DNA of 64,000 nt from Phytohabitans flavus (GCF_011764545.1 NZ_AP022870.1:1286001-1350000), one strand, 5' to 3'; positions 8,586-17,403 are shown, numbered from the stretch's first letter. Made by a program: numbers and translations. The notes: generated from the sequence alone by a model not told the origin.

Positions 8586-9344
8586 ATGAACGTCGTGGAC
8601 TCCGTGTACGACCTCGAACCGCAGTTGGCGAACAACCGCGACTACTGGCTCGGATACGGCCGAGCAGACCGGTTGGACGGCGATGTGACGCTCTACCGCA
8701 GCGGCGTGCGGCACCCTCAGCTCAACGGCGTGCTGCGCGTGCGGGAGGGGGCGCTGGACACGGCTCTGACCGAGGCGAAGCGGCTCGACGGGGTGCCGTG
8801 GATATGGTGGGTCGGGCCGGACAGCTACGTCGGTCTCGCCAGCGACCTCGTCGGCGTTGGAGCCACGCGGGTGGGCGCGATCCCTGTCATGGCGGTCTCG
8901 CTCGACGGGGTGAAGAATCTCCCGTCACCGCCGGATCTCTCGATTGTGGAGATACCTGGCCGGTACGGCCTGCGCGAGTGGGTGGAGGCGTACGCACCGT
9001 CGATGGGTGTCACGCCCGACCAGCTCGACGCCGACCTGGCCATGGAGGAGGAGCGCCCGGACGGGCCGGTTGAGCTGGTCCGCTTCGGCGCGCTGCTGGA
9101 CGGCCGGATCGTCGGCACCGCGACGCTCTTCGACCGGGCCGGCGCGGCCGGCATCTACGTGGTCACCACGCGTGTGGAGTACCGCCGGCGGGGAATCGGC
9201 GCGGCGGCGACGGCGGCCGCACTCGACGTCGCCCGTTCGCGCGGGCTGCGGGTGGCGACACTGCAGGCGAGCGAGGCCGGCGCCGAGGTGTACCGGCGGA
9301 TGGGCTTCGAGACCGTCGCCACGTACGACATCGTCGGGCTGTAG
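8586..9344 (+). CDS. GNAT-family N-acetyltransferase
   Basis: 252 residues from the ATG at 8586, which has GAGG six bases upstream; an in-frame ATG at 8571 lacks this. The C-terminal half holds the GNAT core: VELVRFGALLDGRIVGTATLF, IYVVTTRVEYRRRGIGAA with the acetyl-CoA loop, and VYRRMGFETV. The N-terminal half is a divergent partner domain, as in two-domain GNAT proteins acting on small molecules or antibiotics. The substrate is not deducible. The next gene starts only seven bases after its stop, so the two may be co-transcribed. Confidence 0.8.
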   Translation: MNVVDSVYDLEPQLANNRDYWLGYGRADRLDGDVTLYRSGVRHPQLNGVLRVREGALDTALTEAKRLDGVPWIWWVGPDSYVGLASDLVGVGATRVGAIPVMAVSLDGVKNLPSPPDLSIVEIPGRYGLREWVEAYAPSMGVTPDQLDADLAMEEERPDGPVELVRFGALLDGRIVGTATLFDRAGAAGIYVVTTRVEYRRRGIGAAATAAALDVARSRGLRVATLQASEAGAEVYRRMGFETVATYDIVGL

Positions 9345-9350
9345 CGCGCT

Positions 9351-10817
9351 GTGCGGTCCGACAGCGAGGTCGCCCACCTGATCGCCGCTCTCTGTCCGGG
9401 TGACCGGGGCGCCGTCGACGGCGGTATGCGCCAGGCCGCCTCGTGCGCCGGCGACGTCACCGTCGCCGACCTTGAAAGGCTGCTGGACGGCCTGGTCCGC
9501 GCCGCCGCCTGGGACCCGGTGGCGCTGCGGCGGGCGGTGGCGCCGGTCGTCCAGAGCCTCGGCCCGGCCCTGGACGGCCATCAAGGGATCGGGGCGTGCC
9601 TGCACGGCCCGATCGGGTTCATGGTGCGGGCGGCGATCGGAGCTCCCCAGGCCATGCCCTGGCGGCCCGCGCTCTACCGAACTCGTGACAAGGCGACCGG
9701 ACTGCCCGCGTCGCTGCCCGTCGACAGCGCCGTGGGCACGCTTCAGCGGTGGTGGATCCAGCGGATCGTCGAGGTGGGCATCCGGTTCGTGGACGGTCCA
9801 GTACCCGCTCTTCTCGCCACGCCCACCGATCCTTCCGGCGCGATCGACCCAGCGGTCCTGCTGGACCGGATCGCCGCCGCGGAGCGCGACGGCTGGGAAC
9901 CGCCCCGGTACGACCTGGGACAGGCATTGCTGCGGCTGCCACGCGACGTGCCGGCGCCGGTGGCGGGGCAGGCGAGCAAGCTCGAGTCGCCGGCCGGACG
10001 GGCGCTAGCCGCCTGGATCGCCGGCGGCGGGCTGCCCGATCCGGTCGCCACGCGGCTGGCCGTGCTCGGGCCGCTGGGCCGCTACGACGGGCCGAACTGG
10101 GACTACCGCCGCCTGCCCAGCCGCCGGATGCTGGTCGACCTGGCCCCGCCGCCGGGGTACGAGGACGAGCATCAGGTCCTCACGTTGGCCGCGCCGGCTC
10201 GGCTGACCGGCACCGGTCGGCCGCACGGGTACCCGGTGCTGTGGACGGCGGTGCTTCCGGCGCATCGAGAGGTGGTGGCCGCACACGCCCTCGGCGCGGT
10301 CGCGGCCGCCGCCGACGCTGACGAGCGCGGTGCCGCCCCGATCTTGACGCAGCTCGCGCGCGCCGCGGGGCCACTGGGCCCGGCCGCGCACCTGGCACTC
10401 GCGTACGCCAGCGCCGCCCGGCACGGGACCGACCGGACCGCCGCCGCGGACGCCATCCGTGCGCTGGACGCGAGTGGCGAACTCGACGCCGCCACGGTCG
10501 GTAACGAGATCGGCGAGCTGGCCGCCGACCACCTGATCAAGCTGAAGGTCAACCGGATCGCCGGGACACTCGGGGCGGTGAGCGCGGCGGGGGCGCCCGC
10601 GCTCGCGTGGCGCGTGGTCGCCGCCGCACTGCCGCGACTGCTCACCGCCCGCGATGCCCGCGCCGGCCTGGCCGACCTGCTTGACCTGGCCATCCGCTGG
10701 TACATCGCGGCCGGTGCCCCACCCACCCGGCCGATCCCCGAGCTCGCGCGGCTGTCCGGCGGCGGGCGCACGGCGGCTGCCGGTCGGGCCTTGGCGGCCG
10801 CGATCGGTACGCGATAG
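9351..10817 (+). CDS. DUF6493-like protein, about half the usual length
   Basis: 488 residues from a GTG seven bases after the preceding stop. Stretches such as DSAVGTLQRWWIQRIVEVG, DPAVLLDRIAAAERDGWEP and YDLGQALLRLPRDV match what I remember of actinobacterial proteins annotated DUF6493/DUF7824, which sit near MoxR ATPase, VWA and SWIM-domain genes in a putative conflict system. Those proteins are about 800-950 residues, and none of the partner genes is here; this copy has only the middle and C-terminal part and may be a 5'-truncated survivor that took up a new start. It is Ala-rich, without signal or membrane segment. The family call is from memory. Confidence 0.55.
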   Translation: MRSDSEVAHLIAALCPGDRGAVDGGMRQAASCAGDVTVADLERLLDGLVRAAAWDPVALRRAVAPVVQSLGPALDGHQGIGACLHGPIGFMVRAAIGAPQAMPWRPALYRTRDKATGLPASLPVDSAVGTLQRWWIQRIVEVGIRFVDGPVPALLATPTDPSGAIDPAVLLDRIAAAERDGWEPPRYDLGQALLRLPRDVPAPVAGQASKLESPAGRALAAWIAGGGLPDPVATRLAVLGPLGRYDGPNWDYRRLPSRRMLVDLAPPPGYEDEHQVLTLAAPARLTGTGRPHGYPVLWTAVLPAHREVVAAHALGAVAAAADADERGAAPILTQLARAAGPLGPAAHLALAYASAARHGTDRTAAADAIRALDASGELDAATVGNEIGELAADHLIKLKVNRIAGTLGAVSAAGAPALAWRVVAAALPRLLTARDARAGLADLLDLAIRWYIAAGAPPTRPIPELARLSGGGRTAAAGRALAAAIGTR

Positions 10818-10864
10818 CTGCGGGCCCGCCGCGGCTCTGCCGGCGAACTGTCGTGCGGGTCGGG

Positions 10865-10901
10865 CTGCCTTGCCCGCGAGAGATGACCGCGGGCAAGGCA
10901 G
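10865..10901. terminator. Strong bidirectional terminator hairpin
   Basis: A perfect 14-bp stem, CTGCCTTGCCCGCG (10865-10878) with CGCGGGCAAGGCAG (10888-10901), nine-base loop, between the converging DUF6493-like and beta-propeller genes. Confidence 0.75.
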
Positions 10902-10910
10902 AACGTGCTT

Positions 10911-11951
10911 TCATCGCACCAGTTTGACCGGCTTCGCATCGACCTTTACGCGTGCCACCTGGTATGGCGGAATCCGGTGGTCAATGCCGTTGAACAGCGG
11001 GGCGCGCGGCAACTGGTTGAGGCTCACGTACAGGTAGCCGTCCGCGCCGAGCGACAGCGTGTCCGGCCAGAGCGCCCCGGGTGCGTGAAGCAGGGTCGAC
11101 CAGGTGCCGTCCTCGGTCCGTTTGAGCACCGCGCTGTGCTCGTAGGCGGTCACATAGATCGCTCCTGCGGTGTCCGACTCGAGGCCGTCCGAGGCGCCCT
11201 TGTCGCCATGGTTGACGACCTGCGCCGCCACCTCGTCGTCGCTCAGGTCGCGATCGATCAGCGCCGCCGTTGGCACGCTGTACAGCTTGCGGCTGGACAG
11301 CGGGCAGTAGTACAGCCGCGAACCGTCGGCGCTGATCGCGATGCCATCCGCGCCGACCGCATAGTTCTCCCGCACGACGCCCTGCACGATGGCCCGGAAG
11401 CCCGGCTCAGCGTGGGTGCTGACGTGGCCACGCAGCTTCGCCCAGCTCTCGCCGGTGGCGAGGTCGACGACGATCAGTGCACCCTCGGCCTGTGAGTCGG
11501 TGATGTATGCGTATCCGCCGTCACCACGCGACAGGTCGAACCGCACGTCGTTCAGGTAGGTGGTCGGCGTGAGTGCCGCCGGCCGCAGGATCCGCAGCAC
11601 CTGGTTGGTTGCCAGGTCCACCTCCACGAGCTTGGGGCCGTCCTCGACCCACGGGGCGAAGGCGACGCTGCCGGTATCGAGCAGCCACAGGCGCCCGTCC
11701 GGCGCCACCACGACGCTCTGTACCGAAACCAGGCCCTCGTCATTGAACTGCTGGCTCGGGTAGGCGATCGGCTTGCCATCGACGATCTCGGCAACGGTGA
11801 AGGGCGCCTCGTCACCCCAACGCGGCACGCTGATGAACAGGCGCCCGTCATCCGCGACGGTAACGCCGGTAAGCATAAGGTTTTCGAGGTTGGCTACGAT
11901 TTCGAAATCGGTGGCCAGCCACGCGCCGAGGGGGTTCACTTCCCGAACCAC
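10911..11951 (-). CDS. Major royal jelly / yellow-type six-bladed beta-propeller protein
   Basis: 346 residues. Typical segments are NLMLTGVTVADDGRLFISVP, NDVRFDLS followed by AYITDSQ, GADGIAISADGSRLYYCPL, ASDGLESDTAGAIYVTAYE and a C-terminal LSLGADGYLYVSLNQLP, all seen in bacterial homologues of the insect yellow/MRJP family and related to SMP-30-type propellers. Some bacterial relatives are lactonases or sugar-acid hydrolases; others have no known function. No Sec signal is visible although many homologues are exported. The GTG start at 11951 lies inside the last codons of the PEBP gene upstream, giving a 16-base overlap and implying translational coupling. Confidence 0.75.
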   Translation of the reverse strand: MVREVNPLGAWLATDFEIVANLENLMLTGVTVADDGRLFISVPRWGDEAPFTVAEIVDGKPIAYPSQQFNDEGLVSVQSVVVAPDGRLWLLDTGSVAFAPWVEDGPKLVEVDLATNQVLRILRPAALTPTTYLNDVRFDLSRGDGGYAYITDSQAEGALIVVDLATGESWAKLRGHVSTHAEPGFRAIVQGVVRENYAVGADGIAISADGSRLYYCPLSSRKLYSVPTAALIDRDLSDDEVAAQVVNHGDKGASDGLESDTAGAIYVTAYEHSAVLKRTEDGTWSTLLHAPGALWPDTLSLGADGYLYVSLNQLPRAPLFNGIDHRIPPYQVARVKVDAKPVKLVR

Positions 11952-12457
11952 GGAGTGATGACCGCGCGTGCCAAGGTGTGGCTGGCCATGTTGAAGCCGA
12001 CAAAGGCCGGCGTGGATTCCTTGTCGACGCCGAGCGACTCGACGTCAAGGGCGTGTACCGCGATGTAGTAGTGGTGCCGGCCGCTGCCGGGCGGCGGGGC
12101 CGCGCCGATGTAGCGGCGCAGGCGCGCGTCGTTCGCCACCTGCCAGGAGCCGCCCGGCAGCTGCGCGCCCTCCGCGCCGGCGTCGGCCGGCAGCGAGGTC
12201 ACGCTGGCCGGGATGTCGGCGACAACCCAGTGCCAGAACCCGCTGCCGGTTGGCGCGGTCGGGTCATAAACGGTGACCACAAAGCTCTTGGTAGCTTCAG
12301 GGAAGCCGCTCCAGCTCAGCTGCGGCGAGATGTCGCTGCCGCCCGCGCCGAATACGCCACTGGCCTGAGCGAGGGTCATTTCCTCGCCGTCGCTCACATC
12401 GGTGCTCGTGACGGTGAATGCGGGGACCTTGGCAATGTCGTCGTAGGGAGTACTCAT
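11936..12457 (-). CDS. YbhB/YbcL-type phosphatidylethanolamine-binding (PEBP) protein
   Basis: 173 residues, normal for bacterial PEBP proteins. Family marks are GGSDISPQLSWSGFPEATKSFVVTVYDPTAPTGSGFWHWVVADIP in outline: the D-I-S-P-Q-L-S-W, DPDAP-like DPTAP, HW and the later GRHHYYIAVHALD. The ATG at 12457 follows GAGGAG by six bases. Bacterial PEBPs bind small anionic ligands and their role is unclear; the name 'Raf kinase inhibitor-like' comes from the eukaryotic relatives. It forms a two-gene operon with the overlapping beta-propeller gene. Confidence 0.9.
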   Translation of the reverse strand: MSTPYDDIAKVPAFTVTSTDVSDGEEMTLAQASGVFGAGGSDISPQLSWSGFPEATKSFVVTVYDPTAPTGSGFWHWVVADIPASVTSLPADAGAEGAQLPGGSWQVANDARLRRYIGAAPPPGSGRHHYYIAVHALDVESLGVDKESTPAFVGFNMASHTLARAVITPWFGK

Positions 12458-12815
12458 TGCTTCTCCTCAAGCGGGCGCGTCGGCCCTGGTCGTCGATCGA
12501 GGGACACTGGGATCCCGAACGGCGACGAGGCTAACCGCACATCGGTAGTTACCCGCAAGGGCGCCAAGTTTCCACAAAGAAACCATCGCAGCTCAGCGTC
12601 GGGCTCTGACGCAGAAACGGCGGTGCGGCGAGCAAGACGGCGGGCCCGCTGCGGCGCAACCTGCGGCCTGCCCGGACGTGGCACCAGGACATCTTCTCCC
12701 AGACCACTGGCTGGGCTCAGGGTGTCCGGTCCGGAGGTGGAAGCTCACACGGACGTGGTCAAGGCGCCCCGTACGCCTGCCTGAACTGGGGTGATATCGG
12801 CCTCACCTTCAGTCG

Positions 12816-13149
12816 TTGCCTGCGGGGAAGAACCAGGCAGAGCTCACCGTTCAGGCTGGCGATGCGCTGATGCGCATGATCCAGAAGGCCTACGGGTACG
12901 ACGACGAGAAGGCCTACCACAGGGTCGGAATCACCTCAATGATCGGCGAGTCGGACGAGCACGTAATTACGACCCTCGACGACATGCGCCGCATCACCGA
13001 TTACGCCAAGCAGCACAGCATCGGGCGCCTATCCTTCTGGTCGCTCAACCGGGACCGGAAGTGCCCGGACGGCACCCGCGGGCCCGACGATTGCACATCC
13101 ATCGACCAAGAGCAGTGGGCCTACACCAAGATTATCCTGGCCAAGATTC
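12816..13149 (+). pseudogene. C-terminal fragment of a GH18 chitinase
   Basis: About 110 residues that read as the last third of a family 18 chitinase catalytic domain: a helix with the variant of [15 protein letters not shown], the strand [18 protein letters not shown]-like [14 protein letters not shown] and the final barrel strand [16 protein letters not shown] with its conserved Trp, ending [14 protein letters not shown]. The DxxDxDxE active-site motif lies in the missing N-terminal part. The frame runs on without a stop into transposase sequence at about 13150, so the two remnants form one accidental fusion frame of 177 residues. Confidence 0.7.
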
Positions 13150-13349
13150 GGGTGAAGCGGGTCGGGGGGCGGCCACGCACCCGCCCGGACCGGGTGCTGG
13201 CCGGCAAGGCCTACTACCGGCAACGGCACGCCGTCGAGTGCGGCATCAACCAGCTCCAACAACACCGCGCCATGGCCACCAGATACGACAAACTCGCCGT
13301 CGGCTACGAAGCCACCGTCACCATCGCCGTGATCAACCAATGGCTATGA
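13150..13349 (+). mobile_element. IS5-type transposase remnant (C-terminus, internally deleted)
   Basis: The residues [19 protein letters not shown] are the strand around the second catalytic Asp of IS5-family DDE transposases, and [26 protein letters not shown] with [14 protein letters not shown] is their C-terminus with the catalytic Glu helix. The roughly 40 residues normally between KAY and RHAVE are missing, so the element cannot be active. It ends with its own TGA at 13347-13349. No terminal inverted repeats could be recognised. Confidence 0.7.
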
Positions 13350-13541
13350 AGCCTTCCCAAACACGGCCTACACCCCGACCAAAACGCGGATCGTGTACTG
13401 CAAGGACGGTGACCGGCGCGGCGACCTCTTCGCCCACTGGGCATGGGCCCACACCCCTGGCAGTCAGGATGACAAGAGCTGGGGACGGGAGACTGTCATG
13501 CCCAGATCTGTGAGAGCCGGGAGGTGAGTCCCCTCCCGGCT
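13350..13541 (+). mobile_element. 3' remnant of a group II intron (RT/maturase fragment plus 3' hairpin)
   Basis: In the frame 13345-13527 the peptide TKTRIVYCKDGDRRGD is the hallmark of group II intron reverse transcriptases just after the catalytic domain; it is joined directly to LFAHWAW, a C-terminal maturase motif, so the middle is deleted. After the reading frame comes a perfect 10-bp hairpin, AGCCGGGAGG (13515-13524) with CCTCCCGGCT (13532-13541), followed by ACTCG. This matches the place and form of intron domain VI with an AY-type 3' end. Domain V could not be identified with certainty. The element is inert. Confidence 0.65.
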
Positions 13542-13670
13542 ACTCGCTGACGCTATGTTCCGCAATGCGTAGATGATCAAGCGGTGGCCGCCTCGCGTTC
13601 ACTCTCCTCGCGAGCAAGATCTCGAATGGCGGCTGTGTACTAACTCTTGATCTGGCAGGTTGAGCCGCTA

Positions 13671-14876
13671 TCAGTCCTGGTCAATCAGAAGCACGGTATC
13701 CGATTCACGCAGGGCCGTGCCGATCGGCTGATAGATCAAGGTGTCGGTGTCGGGGTCCACGCCAGCTCGTGAGCCGCTCGTCAGACCTTCCGCGAAGACT
13801 TCGTTGGTCGCAAAGAACGAGTAGACCGGGCCACCGCTGTCGCCGCTGTCGGCGACCACGTTTGCGATCGAGGCACCAACCAGCGGAGCCCCGCCCACGC
13901 GCACCTCGGCGTCATGTGCGGTGATCGGGCCGCATGTGTTGCCTGTGGTCTTGCCCTTCTTGCAGATCAGGGAACCGACTGGCGACTTGCGGATCCCCCG
14001 GATCGGTGCCTGGCTGTTGTCCGGCAGCAGGAATTGGTTGGTCTCTTGATCTGCGACCCGATTGGCGTCCAGCGTGCCCCAGTCCGATGATGAGAAGTTG
14101 TGACTTAGTCGGCTGCCGATCACGGCGCCTTGCGTAGCGTGACTCCAGGTTGTCTGTGGGCCGTCCTTGTCGACGCAATGGCCGGCCGTCATCACGACGG
14201 GGGTCGCGAAGCCGTTGGGGTTGAAGGACCTACCACGCACCCACCATCCGAGCGAACAGCGCGTAGCGGCGCTGCTGATCTCGTCTCCGGCGAACATTTC
14301 GGTGAACTCGACCCGCCGCTCGACGTAGCGGATCTGCACCCCGTCACCGAGGCTCTCCAGCGCCGCCACGGCGGCGGTCGAGAGGCTCTCCCTGGTCGCC
14401 TCGACGACTACCGTGTTTTCTTTGACAGCAATGTATGCGGTCGCCCAGCGAACGTCGTTTCGCCGAAGCTCCCTGCTCACCCGCGTCTGGATCTGTCGCA
14501 GCTCGGAGGTCGAGCGACCGACGACGCGCGTCTGCACGTCTTGCCCGCGAAACTGTGCGGCGCGCCTGTCACTGGTCACTGCCACGGTCAGCTTACCCGT
14601 GTTCCAGTCGATCCAAGTGCCCGCGGCCCACTCGTCGTCGAGACGACCACTGACGTCCTCATCGAGCTTCACCAGGCGCGACTGAAGTTTCAGCCGTTCG
14701 TCCTTCGTCGGGTCGTTCGTGAGGCTCGTGTCGGGGGACGGATTCGCCTTGTTGGCGGGCGCCTGCTCGTTGGAGGCGCCGCAGGCGCTGACAACGACTG
14801 TGGCGACCGTCGCGAGAGTGGCGAGAGCAATACGCCCAGCTCTAGTCGGCAATATCCACCTTTTCGGAACGCCCAT
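13671..14876 (-). CDS. Lipoprotein serine protease, S1 chymotrypsin/streptogrisin type
   Basis: 401 residues. A signal peptide with lipobox (VVVSAC, Cys about 32) would anchor it to the outer face of the membrane. A long pro-region with alternating helix and strand (WIDWNTGKLTVAVTSD, TAYIAVKENTVVVEAT) precedes the catalytic domain. The triad is visible: His in MTAGHC, Asp in SSSDWGTL, Ser in DSGDSGGPVYSF. Two further Cys pairs (CSLGWW/GHC and ICKKG/NTCG) could form the usual disulfides. The pro-region resembles alpha-lytic/streptogrisin propeptides that act as folding chaperones. Single gene, with no partner. Confidence 0.85.
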   Translation of the reverse strand: MGVPKRWILPTRAGRIALATLATVATVVVSACGASNEQAPANKANPSPDTSLTNDPTKDERLKLQSRLVKLDEDVSGRLDDEWAAGTWIDWNTGKLTVAVTSDRRAAQFRGQDVQTRVVGRSTSELRQIQTRVSRELRRNDVRWATAYIAVKENTVVVEATRESLSTAAVAALESLGDGVQIRYVERRVEFTEMFAGDEISSAATRCSLGWWVRGRSFNPNGFATPVVMTAGHCVDKDGPQTTWSHATQGAVIGSRLSHNFSSSDWGTLDANRVADQETNQFLLPDNSQAPIRGIRKSPVGSLICKKGKTTGNTCGPITAHDAEVRVGGAPLVGASIANVVADSGDSGGPVYSFFATNEVFAEGLTSGSRAGVDPDTDTLIYQPIGTALRESDTVLLIDQD

Positions 14877-14979
14877 GTGTCTTCCTCTTCTTCGACGGCT
14901 CGTCGCGCTGGCGGCAGCGAGCGGCTGCCCAAACTTGGGTCAGCCACGCCGGAACGTGCGGACGCGTCGACCGGTTCAG

Positions 14980-15230
14980 CCGCACGCTCGACCAGCCGAA
15001 ACGTTGCGACATCTACAAGCTTCTCTGCAATAGAGGTAGGGATCGCTCGGAGGCTCAGACACGGGCCTAGTCGACATCCGGTCGGCGTACCTTGGTCGTC
15101 GGAGTCGCGCAGACCGTCGTACCCCAGCGGGTGGATGCGCCCAAGCGGCGGGCCAATGCAGCGCCGCAGCCTTAACCCACGCGTCGCCGGGAAAATCGAT
15201 GTACGGAAAGTAGGGAGCGACGTCACTCAT
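14980..15230 (-). pseudogene. N-terminal scrap of an uncharacterised actinobacterial protein
   Basis: From the ATG at 15230 the peptide PYIDFPGDAWVKAAALHWP reads like the start of a large uncharacterised protein family that begins with a strand and 'W-x-K-x-A-A-L-Y-W' helix; the continuation GRIHPLGYDGLRDSD is in another frame, and AEKLVDVATF follows, before similarity is lost near 14990. At least one frameshift and a 3' loss are needed. No function is assigned. The flanking 14877-14979 and 15231-15440 show no gene. Confidence 0.35.
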
Positions 15231-15439
15231 GGCAGACGCGATGCCCTCCACCCCACACGGGCGGAAGCCCAGTCGCCACACCCTCCGACTTTGCCGGCCT
15301 GTGCCACCGAGTTGGACGGGACAGCATCAACCTGCGCCCGGGTGGGTGCACCGTTCCAATGTGGACAGGCTCCCCACATCGGACTCGAAGTCCAAGGCGC
15401 AGAAGGGTTCAAGGTCGCGAACGAACCGTCTTGTTACAA

Positions 15440-16010
15440 ATCACTATCTTGCGGCGAGCACTCGCCAGAGCACGGCAGCGTCGGCCGCTGACCTGAGCCG
15501 ACCAACGGCATCGATCGAGGAGCATCTCGACCTCTCCCGCCGCTGAGATTCCACGATTTGAAACAGCCGCAGACGAACGCGAACCCCTCAGCAGCCCGGG
15601 GAACACCATCGTGGAAGCGATAGCCTCGCCCGCGGCGACGGCCATGCTCAGCGCGGTGGCGCGGCAGTGAAAGGCGTCCGCGAGATGCCGCAGGCTGGTG
15701 TGGGGGCCAGCGTCGGCGAGCACGCAGTACACCCGATGGACTCGTCGACCGCGGTCAGGGCCGCCTGGGCGCGTCCTGCGTGTATCAGAGACGCCGAGGC
15801 TGAAAGGGCGCGAAGTTGGGCAGGTCCACGGCGGCCAGGTGGCGGTGGATCGCGACGGCTTCCTGGACCAGGACCAGCGACGCTGAGTAGCGGACGCACT
15901 GACATGCCGCTGAGCGCGTGCCCGATCTTGCGGGCGGGTAGCGAAGTGATCAGGCATCGTGCCATCTCAGTAAGTGCTGACATGCAGAGCCGATGCCGCT
16001 CGGCCGTCTG
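15440..16010 (-). pseudogene. Degraded TPR-repeat protein
   Basis: Pieces in two leftward frames can be put together as a TPR protein: RHRLCMSALTEMAR, then AIHRHLAAVDLPNFAPFSL with one shift, QAALTAVDESIG, YRVLADAGPHTSLRHLADAFHCRATALS, and EVEMLLDRCRW. The spacing is that of the tandem-TPR proteins common in actinomycetes. At least three frameshifts occur in under 600 bases, including an apparent duplication of short segments, so this is a decaying gene and not a homopolymer artefact. Confidence 0.4.
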
Positions 16011-16156
16011 AGCGTGCACGAGTACGCTCGCGGAAAGCTTGGCGAACCTACTCCTCTTCGGATGGAATCTGCGGGCTTAATCAACGACTTCATCGCTCGC
16101 TACACGAGAGGAGTTCGACTTCCGTAGTCGCCGACGGCAACGTCGTCAGCGAGACG

Positions 16157-16470
16157 ACGCACGGCTTCAGTCGATGTGTGCACGATCGTGGTCGACCGGG
16201 CGTTGGGCAGACCATTCCGCGGGCGACGAGCACCGCAGATCTGCCATCCGGCATCCAGCTCTGCTACCAGTCGCGCCACTCGTCGGTAAGTTCACTGCCG
16301 TCGCGCCCACGGCGAGCGGTCAGTGCCTCCACATCGACGCCTGTGGCCGTCAGGACGTCGTCGATGTATTCGCACAGTTCCTCGCGGGTGATGGTGTCGA
16401 TGTGGCCGCCGAAATCTTCGTCGACACCGTTCAGGGCGAGCACGACCCGCTCGACTGCGGCCCAGATGGC
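16157..16470. repeat. 314-bp near-perfect repeat, copy A (copy B at 44938-45251)
   Basis: Bases 16157-16470 recur in the same orientation 28,781 bases to the right with only two differences that I could find (16220 C versus T; 16456 T versus C). Copy A covers the 3' two thirds of the hypothetical gene at 16264-16665 plus about 100 bases downstream of it, and is the donor-like intact locus because the gene continues past the repeat end here but not in copy B. Confidence 0.9.
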
Positions 16471-16665
16471 CTTGTCGGCCGGGGCGGTCCCCAGCTCAGC
16501 GACGTCTCGTTCATACGCCGCCAGCGCCGCGTCGACGCCGACAATGAACTCTGCAGGCCATGCCTTCGCCGCATACGCCTCATCACGAGGCAACGTCCCG
16601 GCAGCGACCGCCGCCTCCTGATCGGCCACCTCTCGCCGCCATCGGTCCGTCATTCGCTCGATCAC
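16264..16665 (-). CDS. Hypothetical small acidic protein
   Basis: 133 residues from a GTG at 16665, or 129 from the ATG at 16653; neither has a strong ribosome-binding site. It is rich in Ala, Asp and Glu, predicted mainly helical, with no signal or membrane segment. Residues such as WAAVERVVLALNGVDEDFGGHIDTITREELCEYID suggest a conserved compact fold, and I recall similar anonymous proteins in actinomycetes, but I cannot name a family. Its 3' part was copied to 44.9 kb (see repeat), where it is truncated. Confidence 0.6.
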   Translation of the reverse strand: MIERMTDRWRREVADQEAAVAAGTLPRDEAYAAKAWPAEFIVGVDAALAAYERDVAELGTAPADKAIWAAVERVVLALNGVDEDFGGHIDTITREELCEYIDDVLTATGVDVEALTARRGRDGSELTDEWRDW

Positions 16666-16708
16666 GGGCGACAGCCTAGATGGCGCTCCTCGAACAAACT
16701 CACCGTTC

Positions 16709-17380
16709 TTATCGCACGACTGTCGGGCGTTGGCTGGCCAGTTCGGCCCTGGCCTGGCGGAACTGCTCCGTGCTCAGCGCCGGTTCCGGCAGGTCGTGCC
16801 GGTTGCCGGCGCGGAGCCCGTCGATCATCAGCTGTACGTGGCGCCGCCACGCGTTCGGCGCGACCTGGCGGGTCGCCTCGGTGATCCGGCCGTTCGCCCA
16901 CAGCAGCGTCAGTATGTCGGTCATCGTGATGTCCGGGCGAACGACCCCGGCCGCTTGGGCCCGACCGAGGATGCTGTGCGTGAGCTCGCAGATGCGGCGG
17001 TACACCGCATCGCTGCGTTCGTCGCTCGCGAGGGGTTGCGTGATGAACTCGCTGAAGCCGCGATCGCATGCCTGAGTGCCGCACAGCGCGTTGAGGAATG
17101 CGCTGAACCCGTCCCACGGGTCAGCCAGGGCCACGGCCGTTTCGGCGTCGGCGAAGAACTGGGTCAGCTTCGGCTCGAACGCGGCCAGCAGCAGATCGCG
17201 GCGCGCGGGGAAATGCCGGTAGAGGGTACCGATCGCCAGACCGGCGTCGCGGGCAATCTGTTCCAGCGACGCGTCCATCCCGTTTCGGGCGAATTCCGCC
17301 CGCGCGTGCTTCAGAAACAGCTCACGATTGCGCCGGGCGTCCCGGCGAAGGAACGGCGGCGGGTCGGTGGCGGGCGGCAC
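16709..17380 (-). CDS. TetR/AcrR-family transcriptional regulator
   Basis: 223 residues from a GTG at 17380. The N-terminal HTH is clear: MDASLEQIARDAGLAIGTLYRHFPARRDLLLA (helices 2-4, residues about 35-66, quoted here in outline). The C-terminal ligand domain is of the type that often pairs with small-molecule or oxidoreductase genes. It is divergent from the Gfo/Idh-type gene, with 119 bases between, and this gap contains two tandem palindromes, its probable operator. Auto-repression and control of the neighbour are therefore likely. Confidence 0.9.
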   Translation of the reverse strand: MPPATDPPPFLRRDARRNRELFLKHARAEFARNGMDASLEQIARDAGLAIGTLYRHFPARRDLLLAAFEPKLTQFFADAETAVALADPWDGFSAFLNALCGTQACDRGFSEFITQPLASDERSDAVYRRICELTHSILGRAQAAGVVRPDITMTDILTLLWANGRITEATRQVAPNAWRRHVQLMIDGLRAGNRHDLPEPALSTEQFRQARAELASQRPTVVR

Positions 17381-17403
17381 GGCCCAAGAGTACCCGAGGG
17401 CAG

